Part shown: positions 1 through 9,101 of the stretch, piece after piece
How positions within the stretch are numbered: position 1 is the first letter of the stretch
How the letters are laid out: each line of letters opens with the position of its first letter
Assembly: GCA_036745245.1 (NCBI GenBank)
Contig: DAIOGN010000017.1
Span: forward strand, 1-35,511
Direction: 5' to 3'
From: DAIOGN01 sp036745245
GTDB lineage: Bacteria > Zixibacteria > MSB-5A5 > JAUVRN01
Length of the DNA: 35,511 nucleotides
The notes under the pieces: generated by a model
Seen by the model: only the letters and a program-made list of their open reading frames with translations
Told to the model about the DNA's origin: nothing
The model's database searches: none
Program-made: the position numbers and the translations under genes

Positions 1-104
1 GTGATGTGGCCAGGGAGCGGGAACTCGACTGGCGCACCGCGGCCTACATCGTGGCGCTTTCACGTTTGCAGTCGGTGTACCGCGAGCGGGGCATCTTTCC
101 GTAA
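1..104 (+). CDS. Glu/Leu/Phe/Val dehydrogenase, C-terminal end (partial)
   Basis: Only the last 33 codons are in the window; the gene enters from the left and stops at TAA 102-104. The frame starting at base 3 reads DVARERELDWRTAAY and then IVALSRLQSVYRERGIFP. The DWRTAAYIVAL segment followed by a RGI ending is what I know from the C-terminus of the glutamate/leucine/phenylalanine/valine dehydrogenase family, NAD(P)-dependent oxidative deaminases of amino acids. The catalytic and nucleotide-binding parts lie outside, so glutamate versus leucine specificity cannot be judged. A long hairpin with a T-tract follows 22 nt after the stop. Confidence 0.75.
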   Translation, partial: DVARERELDWRTAAYIVALSRLQSVYRERGIFP

Positions 105-126
105 GCGGACGCCGACTCGATTTCAC

Positions 127-214
127 GGAGTGCGGGCGGCCGTTCTCGTCTGTTGAGCCCTGACGCGAAGGCAGATTCGAAACGCCTCCTGCGGCAGCCC
201 GCACTCCACTTTTT
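127..214 (+). terminator. long-loop hairpin with T-tract downstream of the dehydrogenase gene
   Basis: A perfect 11-bp inverted repeat GGAGTGCGGGC (127-137) / GCCCGCACTCC (197-207) encloses 59 nt and is followed by a T5 run (210-214). It fits a terminator for the upstream gene, but the loop is much longer than in a standard intrinsic terminator, so a folded 3' UTR or small RNA is also possible. I see no coding sequence here. Confidence 0.4.
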
Positions 215-299
215 CTGATCGCGGCGCACACGCTTCCACGGCGCCTCGGTCACTCACAGCCAGAATCCGCTGGACAGCCGCTTCGGCCCGCCCCTATAT

Positions 300-309
300 N
301 NNNNNNNNN
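300..309. other. assembly gap (10 N)
   Basis: Ten N in the intergenic region between the dehydrogenase end and the kinase gene, directly after the bases CCCTATAT. The kinase promoter may be partly hidden here. The true gap length is unknown. Confidence 0.95.
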
Positions 310-394
310 CGAACAGGTTGCCACACTCGAGCGGCGCGGACCCGCGGCGAGTGACGCAACCGACGCAGGCTCACCCACACGTACGGAGACCCCC

Positions 395-3061
395 TTGGCA
401 CTCGCAGTCGGCTCACGGCTCGGCCCCTATGAAATCGTCAGTGTTGCCGGCGCCGGCGGCATGGGCGAAGTGTATCGCGCCAAAGACACGAGGCTCGATC
501 GCACGGTGGCCATCAAAGTTCTTCCCACCGGAGCCACCGATAACGCCGATCTCAGGCAGCGTCTCGAACGTGAGGCCAAGGCGGTGTCCAGCCTGAATCA
601 TCCGCACATCTGCACGCTGTACGACGTGGGGCACCAGGACGGCACCGACTTCCTGGTGATGGAATACATCGAGGGCGAGACGCTGGCCGCCCGTCTGGAG
701 AAAGGGCCGCTGTCCACGCAGGAGTTGTTGAAGTACGCGATTCAGATCGCGGATGGACTGGACAAGGCACACAAACAAGGCCTGGTGCACCGCGACCTGA
801 AGCCGGGAAACATCATGCTCACGAAGTCGGGAGCGAAGCTGCTCGATTTCGGCCTCGCCAAGCTCGCGGAGTCGGGGGACGTGATCCAGGGTGTGTCAGG
901 CGTAACGCGCACCACGCCGCTTACGGGCGCCGGCACCATTCTCGGCACCCTTCATTACATGCCGCCCGAGCAACTGGAAGGGAAGGAGGCCGACGCGCGC
1001 AGTGACATCTTCGCGTTCGGCTGCGTGCTGTACGAAATGGCCACGGGCAAGCGCGCCTTCGAAGGCAAGAGCCAGGCCAGCCTGATCGCATCCATTCTCA
1101 AAGAACAACCGCGCAGCATCGCGGAACTTACACCCCTGTCGCCTCCCATGCTGGAACGCGTGATCCGTCAGTGCATGGAAAAGGAGCCAGACGACCGCTG
1201 GAACTCCGCCGGCGATGTGAAGCGCGCCCTGGAGTGGATCGTCGAGGGGGGGTCGCAGGTGGGCTTGCCGGCGGTGGTCTCAACGCGGCGGAGAGTCCGT
1301 GAACGCGTGCTGTGGATTGCGGTGGCAGTGCTCGGCCTTGCGGTGACCGCGTTGACGGCGCGCGAGCTGGCGCGCGAGGAGCCGCAACCCCTGGTGACAC
1401 GATTCTCGATTCCCGCGGATCCCAGGCTCTCGGCGATCACCTGGCCACGCCTCTCCCCGGACGGCAGAACCCTGGCGTTCACTGCTGTGGACTCGTCGGG
1501 TCGCAATGGTATCTGGATTCGCCCGATGAACTCGCTGGATGCTCATATGCTGGTGTACATCTCTGGCGCATCCACCGGCAATCCCACGCGCCCCTTCTGG
1601 TCGCCCGACAGCAAACAACTGGCCTACTTCGAGGGGGGTCAGCTGAAAAAGGTATCCATCGCTGGCGGCCTGGCTCAGCTGGTGTGCGACGCCGGCAACG
1701 GGTCCGACGGAGCCTGGGGCAGGGACGGAATCATCGTGTTTGATGGGAGTGCCACAGACTCCATCCGTCAGGTCCCGGCGGTCGGCGGAACACCGTCGGC
1801 GGGCTCTGTGATCCACCGGGACAGCGGAGAATCCGGCGCGGCATGGCCCGCCTTCCTGCCCGACGGCGAGCACTTCCTCTACCTGGCGTTCGTGGATACA
1901 CTGGGATCGCGGTCTTTGCTCAAGGTGGGTTCCGTCCGGTCGCTGGAATCCACTACGCTTACCATCGTCGATGGTCGTGCCGAGTACAGTACGACAGGCC
2001 ACATCCTGTATCTACGAGGGAACCTGCTGGTGGCTCAGCCCTTCGACGCCGGCACATTGAAGCTCACAGGCGAACCCGTGCCGGTGGCCAGCAACGTGTC
2101 CACGTCTGCTGAGCGAACCCACTTCGCCGTTTCAGATAATGGTTTCCTCACGTACCAGCGAGGTCAGGTGGCGGGATCGGCGAGAATTGTGTGGCTGGAC
2201 CGCAAAGGCGACTCCCTTGCCGCCGTGGGTCGCATGGAAGCGCTTTCAAATGTTGCACTGTCCCCCGATGGCACCCGGCTGGCCTATGAAATCTCGGCGG
2301 ACGGAGGCAATGCTTCGGACGTCTGGGTGCGAGACCTCAAACGCGATGTCACCTCCCGCCTCACATTTGGGCCCACCGTGAACGCCTGGCCCGTGTGGAG
2401 TCCGGATGGTGCGAAGGTGTTCTTCTGCTCCAACCGGGTCGCGGGTAAGTTCCGAGTGTATTCGCACAACGCCAATGGCACGGGCTCGGATGAGGAGGTG
2501 GTGGCCAGCGACTCCATGGATCTGGCCGCTGTGGATGCTTCGATGGACGGGTCGATGCTGATCATGTTTTCAAGCCAAGGGGGAGAAACCGATCTCCTGG
2601 CGTATCGGTTTGCGGAGAAAACCCTCGAGCCCCTGGTCGCCACTCCGTTTGCAGAGGTGCGGGGGGTGCTCTCGCCCGATGGCCGGTATCTGGCTTACCA
2701 GAGCAACGAGTCGGGCAGCTTCGAAATCTACGTCCGCGAGCTGACCCCCACGGGTGGAAAGTGGCAGATCTCGGCCAGTCGCGGGCGGGCACCGTTGTGG
2801 CGCCTGGACGGTAAGGAGTTGTACTACCTGACCTTCGAAAATGAAGTGATGGCCGTACCCATTGATTACTCGTCCGGGTTCGAGATCGGCACTCCAGAAC
2901 GGCTCTTCACCCGGCGTCATTCCTGGTCTGGCAATGCCACCCTGCGGCCCTACCAGGCTTCGGCCGATGGCCAGCGCTTTCTGATGGTGATTCCGGGCGA
3001 TCAGTCGGCTCTTTCGGACTTCGTGCTGGTGCAGAACTGGGCAGCCGAATTAGGCCAGTGA
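395..3061 (+). CDS. transmembrane Ser/Thr protein kinase with C-terminal TolB/PD40 beta-propeller
   Basis: An 888-residue Hanks-type kinase. The glycine loop is GAGGMGEVY (residues 19-27), the ATP-binding lysine is in VAIKVL (K41), the catalytic loop is HRDLKPGN (132-139), DFG is at 151-153, and the activation segment ends in GTLHYMPPEQ. One membrane helix lies near residues 305-325. The rest is outside the membrane and carries repeated SPDG-type propeller blades (LSPDGRTLAF, WSPDSKQLAY, LSPDGTRLAY, WSPDGAKVFF, LSPDGRYLAY), as in TolB/WD40-like domains. It probably couples an extracytoplasmic signal to protein phosphorylation. I chose TTG at 395 because GGAG (385-388) sits 6 nt upstream and the kinase domain begins about ten residues in; no in-frame ATG fits better. 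An FHA-PP2C gene follows after 40 nt, suggesting a kinase-phosphatase unit. Confidence 0.93.
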   Translation: MALAVGSRLGPYEIVSVAGAGGMGEVYRAKDTRLDRTVAIKVLPTGATDNADLRQRLEREAKAVSSLNHPHICTLYDVGHQDGTDFLVMEYIEGETLAARLEKGPLSTQELLKYAIQIADGLDKAHKQGLVHRDLKPGNIMLTKSGAKLLDFGLAKLAESGDVIQGVSGVTRTTPLTGAGTILGTLHYMPPEQLEGKEADARSDIFAFGCVLYEMATGKRAFEGKSQASLIASILKEQPRSIAELTPLSPPMLERVIRQCMEKEPDDRWNSAGDVKRALEWIVEGGSQVGLPAVVSTRRRVRERVLWIAVAVLGLAVTALTARELAREEPQPLVTRFSIPADPRLSAITWPRLSPDGRTLAFTAVDSSGRNGIWIRPMNSLDAHMLVYISGASTGNPTRPFWSPDSKQLAYFEGGQLKKVSIAGGLAQLVCDAGNGSDGAWGRDGIIVFDGSATDSIRQVPAVGGTPSAGSVIHRDSGESGAAWPAFLPDGEHFLYLAFVDTLGSRSLLKVGSVRSLESTTLTIVDGRAEYSTTGHILYLRGNLLVAQPFDAGTLKLTGEPVPVASNVSTSAERTHFAVSDNGFLTYQRGQVAGSARIVWLDRKGDSLAAVGRMEALSNVALSPDGTRLAYEISADGGNASDVWVRDLKRDVTSRLTFGPTVNAWPVWSPDGAKVFFCSNRVAGKFRVYSHNANGTGSDEEVVASDSMDLAAVDASMDGSMLIMFSSQGGETDLLAYRFAEKTLEPLVATPFAEVRGVLSPDGRYLAYQSNESGSFEIYVRELTPTGGKWQISASRGRAPLWRLDGKELYYLTFENEVMAVPIDYSSGFEIGTPERLFTRRHSWSGNATLRPYQASADGQRFLMVIPGDQSALSDFVLVQNWAAELGQ

Positions 3062-3101
3062 TGCATGGCGCCTTGACCCTTCGGATCAGGACGTAGGGAT
3101 C

Positions 3102-4748
3102 ATGTTCAAGCTTTCGGGTGCGGCCGGCACACGGTTGCACACCTTCGAGCTGACCCCCGGCACCCATCGAGTAGGTCGGGTGCAGGAGGTCCCGGTGTGC
3201 ATCCCCGATGCCACGGTGTCCCGCTCACACGCGGAGTTCGAAGTCACGCCCTCAGGCGACCAGTGCTTCCTCACCGACCTCGGCAGCCACAACGGCACGC
3301 GCGTGAACGGCGACAAGGTCGGTCCGCGCAGGGAAGTGCGGTCGGGCGACGTCATCCAGTTTGGCAAGACGGAGTTCACGCTCCAGGGCGAAGGGCAGAG
3401 TTCACCCGCGCCCCGCACTCAGATTCGCACCGTGATTTCGCCCCAGGGACCCTCCACATCGGTCCTCTTACCCATTCGCGAAGCGCTGTCGAAGCTGCCG
3501 CGCAAGGTCACCGAGAACCCTGAGTTCGTGCCGGCGATCTCGGAGATGGCACGCCTCCTGGTGGCCACGGAGGCGCAGGAGATCATGCTCGAAAAGTCAC
3601 TGGAGCTGGTGTCGAAAGTGGTTCGAGCGGACCGGCTCCTGGTCATCTTCATGGAGGGTGACACAGCCCGCGTGGGTGCGAATCGAATCACGTCCGCCCG
3701 CCACGAAGGCGAGATCACGCTCTCGAAGACCATCGTGCACGAAATCATGACCAACAAGAACTCCGTCCTCATCAGCGATCCGGGAAGCGACCCACGCTTT
3801 CTCAAGCAGGAGTCCATCGTGCAATCCGCCATGAAATCGGCCATGGCCGTGCCGCTGTTCGACGAGGACAAGGTGCTGGGCATCCTCTACGCCGACACCG
3901 CCGACCCGCGCACACGCTACGACCACGATCAATTGCGGACCCTGGCCACGTTCGGCCACATCATCGCTTCGCGGCTGGCGAACTATCAGTTGTTGACGGA
4001 GCGGCTGGCGAAGCGCGAGATGGAGACCGAACTGGAGGGCGCCGCCGCCATCCAGAAAAACCTCCTTCTGAACCGCCTTCCGGAGGTGACCGGGTATGCG
4101 CTCGACGCATTCCAGGAGCCGTCCCGGGCGGTCGGCGGCGATCTCTACGATGCATGCAAACTGGCCGACGGCCGCCTGTTCTTCGTGGTGGCCGACGTGA
4201 GCGGCAAGGGCATGGGCGCGGCGCTGCTCATGTCCAACATCCTGGCCTGTTTCCGGGTGATGTACGGCGAAGCGAACTTTCAGCTCGCCCGGGCAGTGGA
4301 ACGCGTGTCGGCGCAGATGTTCACTTACAGCGCTCCTGGGCAGTTCGCCACCCTGTTTTGTGGACTGCTGCAGCCCGACACCGGGACGATCCGCTACGTG
4401 AACGCGGGCCACAATGCACCTCTGGTGGTGAGAAAAAACGGTGGCATCGACCCTCTGGGATCCACGGGACTCATGGTGGGCGCATTCGACTTCGCACGTT
4501 GGGAGGAGGCCGAATGCGAACTGGCCCCCGGGGACCTGATCCTGGTGTACTCCGACGGGGTGACGGAGGCGAACAACCCCGCGCAGGAGGAGTTCGGCGA
4601 AGAACGGCTGAGACGCGTCCTGCTTTCCAGCCAGAAGGCAGGCGTGCAGGAACTCATTGCGAGCCTGCGACAGGACATCAAGGACTTCGCCGCCGGAGCG
4701 TCGGCCTCCGATGACGCCACGCTTCTGGTACTCCATAGACAGGGCTGA
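3102..4748 (+). CDS. FHA-GAF-PP2C (SpoIIE/RsbU-type) protein phosphatase
   Basis: 548 residues with three domains. An N-terminal FHA phosphothreonine-binding domain (about 1-95) has GR at 25-26, SRSH at 40-43 and SHNGT at 62-66. A GAF-like sensor spans about 155-300. After a short charged helix comes a PP2C/SpoIIE phosphatase domain (about 325-545) with the metal-binding motifs GGDLYD (Asp347), ADVSGKG, NAGHN and YSDGVTEA. PP2C phosphatases remove phosphate from Ser/Thr, and FHA domains read phosphothreonine, so the protein is well placed to recognise and reverse the work of the kinase encoded 40 nt upstream; that partnership is inferred from position. It lacks membrane segments and is presumably cytoplasmic. 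ATG 3102 has TAGGGA (3094-3099) just upstream. An RsbU-like partner-switching role is an alternative, but no anti-sigma or STAS gene is nearby. Confidence 0.92.
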   Translation: MFKLSGAAGTRLHTFELTPGTHRVGRVQEVPVCIPDATVSRSHAEFEVTPSGDQCFLTDLGSHNGTRVNGDKVGPRREVRSGDVIQFGKTEFTLQGEGQSSPAPRTQIRTVISPQGPSTSVLLPIREALSKLPRKVTENPEFVPAISEMARLLVATEAQEIMLEKSLELVSKVVRADRLLVIFMEGDTARVGANRITSARHEGEITLSKTIVHEIMTNKNSVLISDPGSDPRFLKQESIVQSAMKSAMAVPLFDEDKVLGILYADTADPRTRYDHDQLRTLATFGHIIASRLANYQLLTERLAKREMETELEGAAAIQKNLLLNRLPEVTGYALDAFQEPSRAVGGDLYDACKLADGRLFFVVADVSGKGMGAALLMSNILACFRVMYGEANFQLARAVERVSAQMFTYSAPGQFATLFCGLLQPDTGTIRYVNAGHNAPLVVRKNGGIDPLGSTGLMVGAFDFARWEEAECELAPGDLILVYSDGVTEANNPAQEEFGEERLRRVLLSSQKAGVQELIASLRQDIKDFAAGASASDDATLLVLHRQG

Positions 4749-4863
4749 CGGTGGCTGCGAACCGTGGGGGTGAAGTGCGCGTGACACCCTCTCGTTTGTG
4801 AAGAATCGCTCGGGATTCCCGGCACTCTGAAATTCGCGGCTTCTGCTCCGGGGGGGTCCGGGG

Positions 4864-4869
4864 TATACT
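4864..4869 (+). promoter_or_regulatory. -10 element (TATACT) of a likely leaderless promoter for the RND operon
   Basis: TATACT ends 7 nt before the ATG at 4877, and there is no Shine-Dalgarno close to that ATG. A transcript from this -10 would begin at or next to the start codon. The expected -35 position (about 4841-4846, TTCTGC) is weak, so the call rests mainly on the -10 and its spacing. Confidence 0.4.
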
Positions 4870-4876
4870 AGTTGTC

Positions 4877-5950
4877 ATGATTCCCAGGACATGCATTGGC
4901 GGGCTCAAGAGCCTGCTCCGCCTTGGGTTGGCAGCACTGGTTCTGGCGGTTGGCCCAACGGCCTGCAGCAATTCCGAGAGCCAGTCCGGAGGGGGTGGCC
5001 CCGCGCCTCTTACCGTGGACATCGCCGTGGTGATGCCCCAGGCCCTGGAGAACAAGATTCAAAGTACCGGGACCCTTCTGGCGAACGAGGAAGTGGAGCT
5101 CCGGCCCGAAATCTCCGGCCGGGTCACTGAAGTTCACTTCGACGAGGGGAGCCGGATACGGCAGGGCGAACTCCTCCTCAAGATCAACGACCGTGAGCTT
5201 CAGGCCGAGTTCAAGCGCAAGTCGCTGGAAGAGAAGCTGGCATCCGGCGAGGAAGCACGTCGGCGAAGCCTTCTGGAGAAGAATGGGATCAGCCAGGAGG
5301 AGTACGACCGCTCCCTGACGGCTCTTCAGCTGGTGCAGGCCGAGCGCGAGGTCATCGAGTCTCAATTGGCGCAGACCGAAATCATCGCGCCCATGCCGGG
5401 TGTGGTGGGCCTGCGTTACGTGAGCGTGGGCACGTATGTCACGCCCACGCGGCTGGTGGCCACGCTGCAGCGCATCGACAGCATGAAGGTGGAGTTCTCC
5501 GTTCCTGAGAAATACGTGGGCCGGCTCACTGCGGGCATCGCGGTGAAAGTCACGGTGGGAGACCCGCCCACCGAACAGTTGGGCAGGATCTTCGCCGTGG
5601 AGTCGAAAGTCGACCTCACCACGCGCACGCTGAAGGCGCGGGCGCGGCTGCCCAATCCGGGGGAACGCCTGATTCCCGGCTCGTTTGCGCGCGTGGAGAT
5701 CACGCTGGAGCACATCGCCGACGCACTCGTAATTCCCGCCTCCGCCATCCTGCCGCAGCTGGACGGCCAGCGGGTGTTCCTGTGCGAAAATGGAAAAGCG
5801 CGCTCGGTGCCGGTGACCACGGGCATTCGCACCGACCGCTCGGTACAGATCACAAGCGGCCTGGCACCCGGTGACACCCTGATTCTCACGGGACTCTTGC
5901 AGGTGGGCGAGGGCACGATGGTGCGAGTTCGCGAGGCCTCCGTGCCGTGA
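4877..5950 (+). CDS. RND efflux periplasmic adaptor (membrane fusion) lipoprotein
   Basis: 357 residues of the HlyD/AcrA-like adaptor family, which link an inner-membrane RND pump to an outer-membrane channel. An N-terminal hydrophobic signal ends at a cysteine near residue 30 (GPTAC-SN). This is a probable lipobox, though proline at -3 is unusual. Next come a lipoyl/barrel-sandwich half (SGRVTEVHFDEGSRIRQGE), a short helical hairpin, the second lipoyl half (IIAPMPGVVGLRYVSVGTYV), and beta-barrel and membrane-proximal domains ending in GDTLILTGLLQVGEGT. The short hairpin resembles MexA/AcrA relatives. The gene overlaps the permease start by 4 nt (GTGA at 5947-5950), so the two are co-translated. 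No TolC-type outer-membrane factor is encoded in the window, so it must be supplied from elsewhere. Confidence 0.92.
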   Translation: MIPRTCIGGLKSLLRLGLAALVLAVGPTACSNSESQSGGGGPAPLTVDIAVVMPQALENKIQSTGTLLANEEVELRPEISGRVTEVHFDEGSRIRQGELLLKINDRELQAEFKRKSLEEKLASGEEARRRSLLEKNGISQEEYDRSLTALQLVQAEREVIESQLAQTEIIAPMPGVVGLRYVSVGTYVTPTRLVATLQRIDSMKVEFSVPEKYVGRLTAGIAVKVTVGDPPTEQLGRIFAVESKVDLTTRTLKARARLPNPGERLIPGSFARVEITLEHIADALVIPASAILPQLDGQRVFLCENGKARSVPVTTGIRTDRSVQITSGLAPGDTLILTGLLQVGEGTMVRVREASVP

Positions 5951-8900
5951 GTTTATCCTCCGTCTGCATCGAGCGGCCGGTGCTGGCCACCGTGCTGTCC
6001 ATTCTCATCGTTCTGTTCGGCGCCATCGGCTTCCTGTTCCTGGGCGTCCGCGAGTACCCCAGCGTGGATCCGCCGGTGGTGACCGTGAGCACATCCTACA
6101 CGGGCGCCAATGCCGACATCATCGAGTCGCAGATCACGGAGCCGCTCGAAGAGTCCATCAACGGCGTGTCGGGCATCCGGTCGCTCACCTCCATCTCGCG
6201 CGACGGGCGCAGCACCATCACCGTGGAGTTCGAGCTCGGCGTGGACATGGAGGCCGCGGCCAACGATGTGCGCGACCGCGTCTCGAGAATACAGAACAAC
6301 CTCCCCCCCGACGCCGATCCGCCGCAGGTGGCCAAATCCGACGCCGATGCCACCAACATTCTGGCCATTACCCTGCAGAGCGACCGCCGCACGCTTCTGG
6401 AGCTTTCGGCCATCGCCAACGACGTGTTCAAGGAGCGGCTGCAGACCATTCCCGGCGTAAGCGAAATCCGCATCTGGGGCGAAAAGAAATACTCGATGAA
6501 GCTCCTCATCGATCCCGCCCGGCTCGCAGCCCACGGGCTGGTACCGCTCGACGTACGCAATGCGCTCAACCGGGAAAACGTGGAATTGCCATCGGGGATC
6601 ATTGAAGGCCGCGCCACGGAGCTGTCCATACGCACGTTTGGTCGCATGACCTCCCCCGAGGAGTTCAACGATCTGATCATCAAGGAAACCTCGGGCAACG
6701 TGGTGAAGCTGCGAGACGTGGGCCAGGCCGTCCTGGCGCCCGAAAACGAGCGCTCGCTTCTGCGTGGAGACGGCGGTCTGCCGATGGTGGGCGTGGCCGT
6801 GACGCCGCAGCCGGGGGCCAATCACATCAGTATCGCCGACGAGTTTCACAGGCGCGTGGCCCTGATTCAGCGCGATCTGCCCGAAGATCTGCGCCTCAAG
6901 CTCAACACCGACGTCACGGTGAACATCCGCAAGGCCATCAGCGAAGTGGAAGAGACTCTGATCATGGCCTTCCTGCTCGTGCTCCTGGTGATCTTTGTGT
7001 TTCTGCGCCACTGGCGCACCACGCTCATTCCCATGGTCGCCATTCCGATTTCGCTGGTCGGAACGTTTTTCATCATGTACACGGCGGGCTTCACGATCAA
7101 CATCCTCACGTTGCTCGGCATCGTGCTCTCCACCGGCATCGTGGTGGACGACGCCATCGTGGTGCTGGAGAACATCTACTCCAAAATCGAACGCGGCCAG
7201 TCGCCCCTGGAGGCGGCACACCATGGATCGCGGGAGATTTTCTTTGCCATCGTTTCCACCACGGTGACTCTCGCGGCCGTGTTTCTCCCCATCATTTTTC
7301 TGTCGGGGCTCACGGGCCGCCTGTTCCGCGAATTCGGCATCGTGGTGGCCGGTTCGGTACTGATCTCCGCGTTTGTGTCGCTCACTCTCACACCTATGAT
7401 GAGCGCTTACCTCCTGCACAAGAGCACGCATGAGAACCGCGTGTTCGAGTGGAGCGAGAGGATGTTCAACCGGATCACGGCCGGGTATCGCCGCAGGCTG
7501 GAAGGGTTTATCCGCCGGCGCGTCTGGGCCCTGGGAATCATGCTGGTGTCGGCGGCCATGATCGTGGTATTCCAGGCGACCCTTCCTTCGGAGCTGGCCC
7601 CGCTCGAGGATAAAGGCCGTCTCACGATCAACAGCACGGCGCCCGAGGGGACTTCGTACGATGTGATGCGCGACTACATGGGGGGGATCATCGCCATTTT
7701 GGATACCCTGCCCGAGAAATACGACATCTTTTCGGTGACGGCGCCCGGATTTGGCGGGTCGGGCTCCATCAACAGCGGCTTCGTGCGATTGAGTATGGTG
7801 GCGCCCGACCAGCGCGAGCGCACGCAGCAGGAACTCGCCGACGTCTTGTCGCGCCGACTGAGGCAGGAGTCCTTTGCGCGCTCCTTCGTGGTGCAGGAGC
7901 AAACCATTGGAGGCAGTCGACGGGCGGGGTTGCCACTCGAGTTTGTGATCCAGGCACCCACCATGGACAAACTGCGCGACGTACTCCCCCGGTTCATGGA
8001 ACGCGCCCAGGCCGATCCGGCGTTCCAGGTGGTCGACTTGAACCTGCGGTTTTCCAAGCCCGAACTCACCATTCAGATCGACCGCGACCGGGCCCGCGCA
8101 CTGGGCATCACGGTGCGCGACATCGCCGAGACGCTCCAGCTGTACTTCAGCGGTCAGCGGTATGGTTACTTCATTTACAATGGCAAGCAGTACTCCGTAA
8201 TCGCGCAGGCCAGCCGCGAGAACCGCGACGAGCCGCTCGACTTGAGTTCAATCTATGTGCGCAGCGCCTCGGGTGAGCTGATCCAGCTCGACAACGTGGT
8301 GACCATGGCGTACCGCAGCAGTCCGCCGCAGCTCTACCGCTACAATCGATACGTGAGCGCCACGGTGAGCGCCTCGCCTGCGCCCGGACACACCCTGGGG
8401 TCGTCCATCGAAGCCATGCAGATCATCGCCTCGGAGGTTCTGGACGAGTCGTTTGCCACCAGCCTGTCGGGAACGGCCAAGGAGTTTGCCGAAAGCTCCA
8501 ATACGCTGCTGTTCGCTTTCGTGCTGGCGCTCGTCCTGGTGTATCTCATTCTGGCCGCGCAGTTCGAGAGTTTCCGCGACCCGCTGGTCATCATGTTCAC
8601 GGTGCCCCTGGCGTTGGCGGGAGCCCTTCTGGCCCTCTGGGCATTCGGGCAGACGCTTAACATCTTCAGCCAGATCGGAATCATCGCGCTGGTGGGAATC
8701 GTCACCAAGAACGGCATTCTGATTGTCGAGTTCGCCAATCAATGCCGTGCACGGGGCATGGACGTGCGCGAGGCCGTGATCGAAGCCTCGGTACAGCGCT
8801 TCCGCCCCATCCTCATGACCAGCCTCGCCACCGTGTTCGGCGTGCTGCCCATCGCGCTGGCCCTGGGCGCCGCTTCGCGCAGCCGCATCTCCATGGGAAT

Positions 8901-9054
8901 CGTGATCATCGGGGGCCTGTTGTTCTCGCTGGGCCTCACGCTGGCGGTGATTCCGGCCCTGTACACATATCTTACGTCGAAGCGGGTGAAGATGGTAACC
9001 ATCACCGAGCCCGTGGTGGCCGGAGAGTCGGTGCAGGCCGGTCGGCCGGGCTGA
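5947..9054 (+). CDS. RND multidrug efflux permease (HAE1/AcrB-like)
   Basis: 1035 residues, the usual length for proton-driven HAE1-family pumps, with 12 expected membrane helices and two large periplasmic loops. The start matches the family (CIERPVLATVLSILIVLFG). The proton-relay acidic pair is present in helix 4 (GIVVDDAIVVLENIY, Asp401-Asp402), and the matching lysine of helix 10 is in GIVTKNGILIVEF (Lys921). These correspond to AcrB Asp407/Asp408/Lys940, so the pump should be active. GTG 5947 overlaps the adaptor stop by 4 nt. Substrates cannot be read from the sequence; drugs, bile-like compounds or envelope lipids are all possible. A SIMPL-domain protein follows 47 nt later, probably in the same transcript. 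Confidence 0.95.
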   Translation: MSLSSVCIERPVLATVLSILIVLFGAIGFLFLGVREYPSVDPPVVTVSTSYTGANADIIESQITEPLEESINGVSGIRSLTSISRDGRSTITVEFELGVDMEAAANDVRDRVSRIQNNLPPDADPPQVAKSDADATNILAITLQSDRRTLLELSAIANDVFKERLQTIPGVSEIRIWGEKKYSMKLLIDPARLAAHGLVPLDVRNALNRENVELPSGIIEGRATELSIRTFGRMTSPEEFNDLIIKETSGNVVKLRDVGQAVLAPENERSLLRGDGGLPMVGVAVTPQPGANHISIADEFHRRVALIQRDLPEDLRLKLNTDVTVNIRKAISEVEETLIMAFLLVLLVIFVFLRHWRTTLIPMVAIPISLVGTFFIMYTAGFTINILTLLGIVLSTGIVVDDAIVVLENIYSKIERGQSPLEAAHHGSREIFFAIVSTTVTLAAVFLPIIFLSGLTGRLFREFGIVVAGSVLISAFVSLTLTPMMSAYLLHKSTHENRVFEWSERMFNRITAGYRRRLEGFIRRRVWALGIMLVSAAMIVVFQATLPSELAPLEDKGRLTINSTAPEGTSYDVMRDYMGGIIAILDTLPEKYDIFSVTAPGFGGSGSINSGFVRLSMVAPDQRERTQQELADVLSRRLRQESFARSFVVQEQTIGGSRRAGLPLEFVIQAPTMDKLRDVLPRFMERAQADPAFQVVDLNLRFSKPELTIQIDRDRARALGITVRDIAETLQLYFSGQRYGYFIYNGKQYSVIAQASRENRDEPLDLSSIYVRSASGELIQLDNVVTMAYRSSPPQLYRYNRYVSATVSASPAPGHTLGSSIEAMQIIASEVLDESFATSLSGTAKEFAESSNTLLFAFVLALVLVYLILAAQFESFRDPLVIMFTVPLALAGALLALWAFGQTLNIFSQIGIIALVGIVTKNGILIVEFANQCRARGMDVREAVIEASVQRFRPILMTSLATVFGVLPIALALGAASRSRISMGIVIIGGLLFSLGLTLAVIPALYTYLTSKRVKMVTITEPVVAGESVQAGRPG

Positions 9055-9101
9055 CGCGTCACAGGACGATTCGCGTGCACAACTTCTGAAGGATCTTCGT
9101 C

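Noticed and set aside
127..207. tRNA or selenocysteine-tRNA-like fold
   Set aside because: A long acceptor-like stem and a TTCGAAA stretch are present, but no T-arm can pair around TTCGAAA and the spacing to the 3' stem is wrong.
3597..4787. 396-codon minus-strand frame
   Set aside because: Shadow of the FHA-GAF-PP2C gene; no recognisable domain.
5953..7902. 649-codon frame on the minus strand
   Set aside because: It is a shadow of the RND permease: low-complexity His/Gly/Asp-rich protein, no family, and the plus strand carries the conserved pump.
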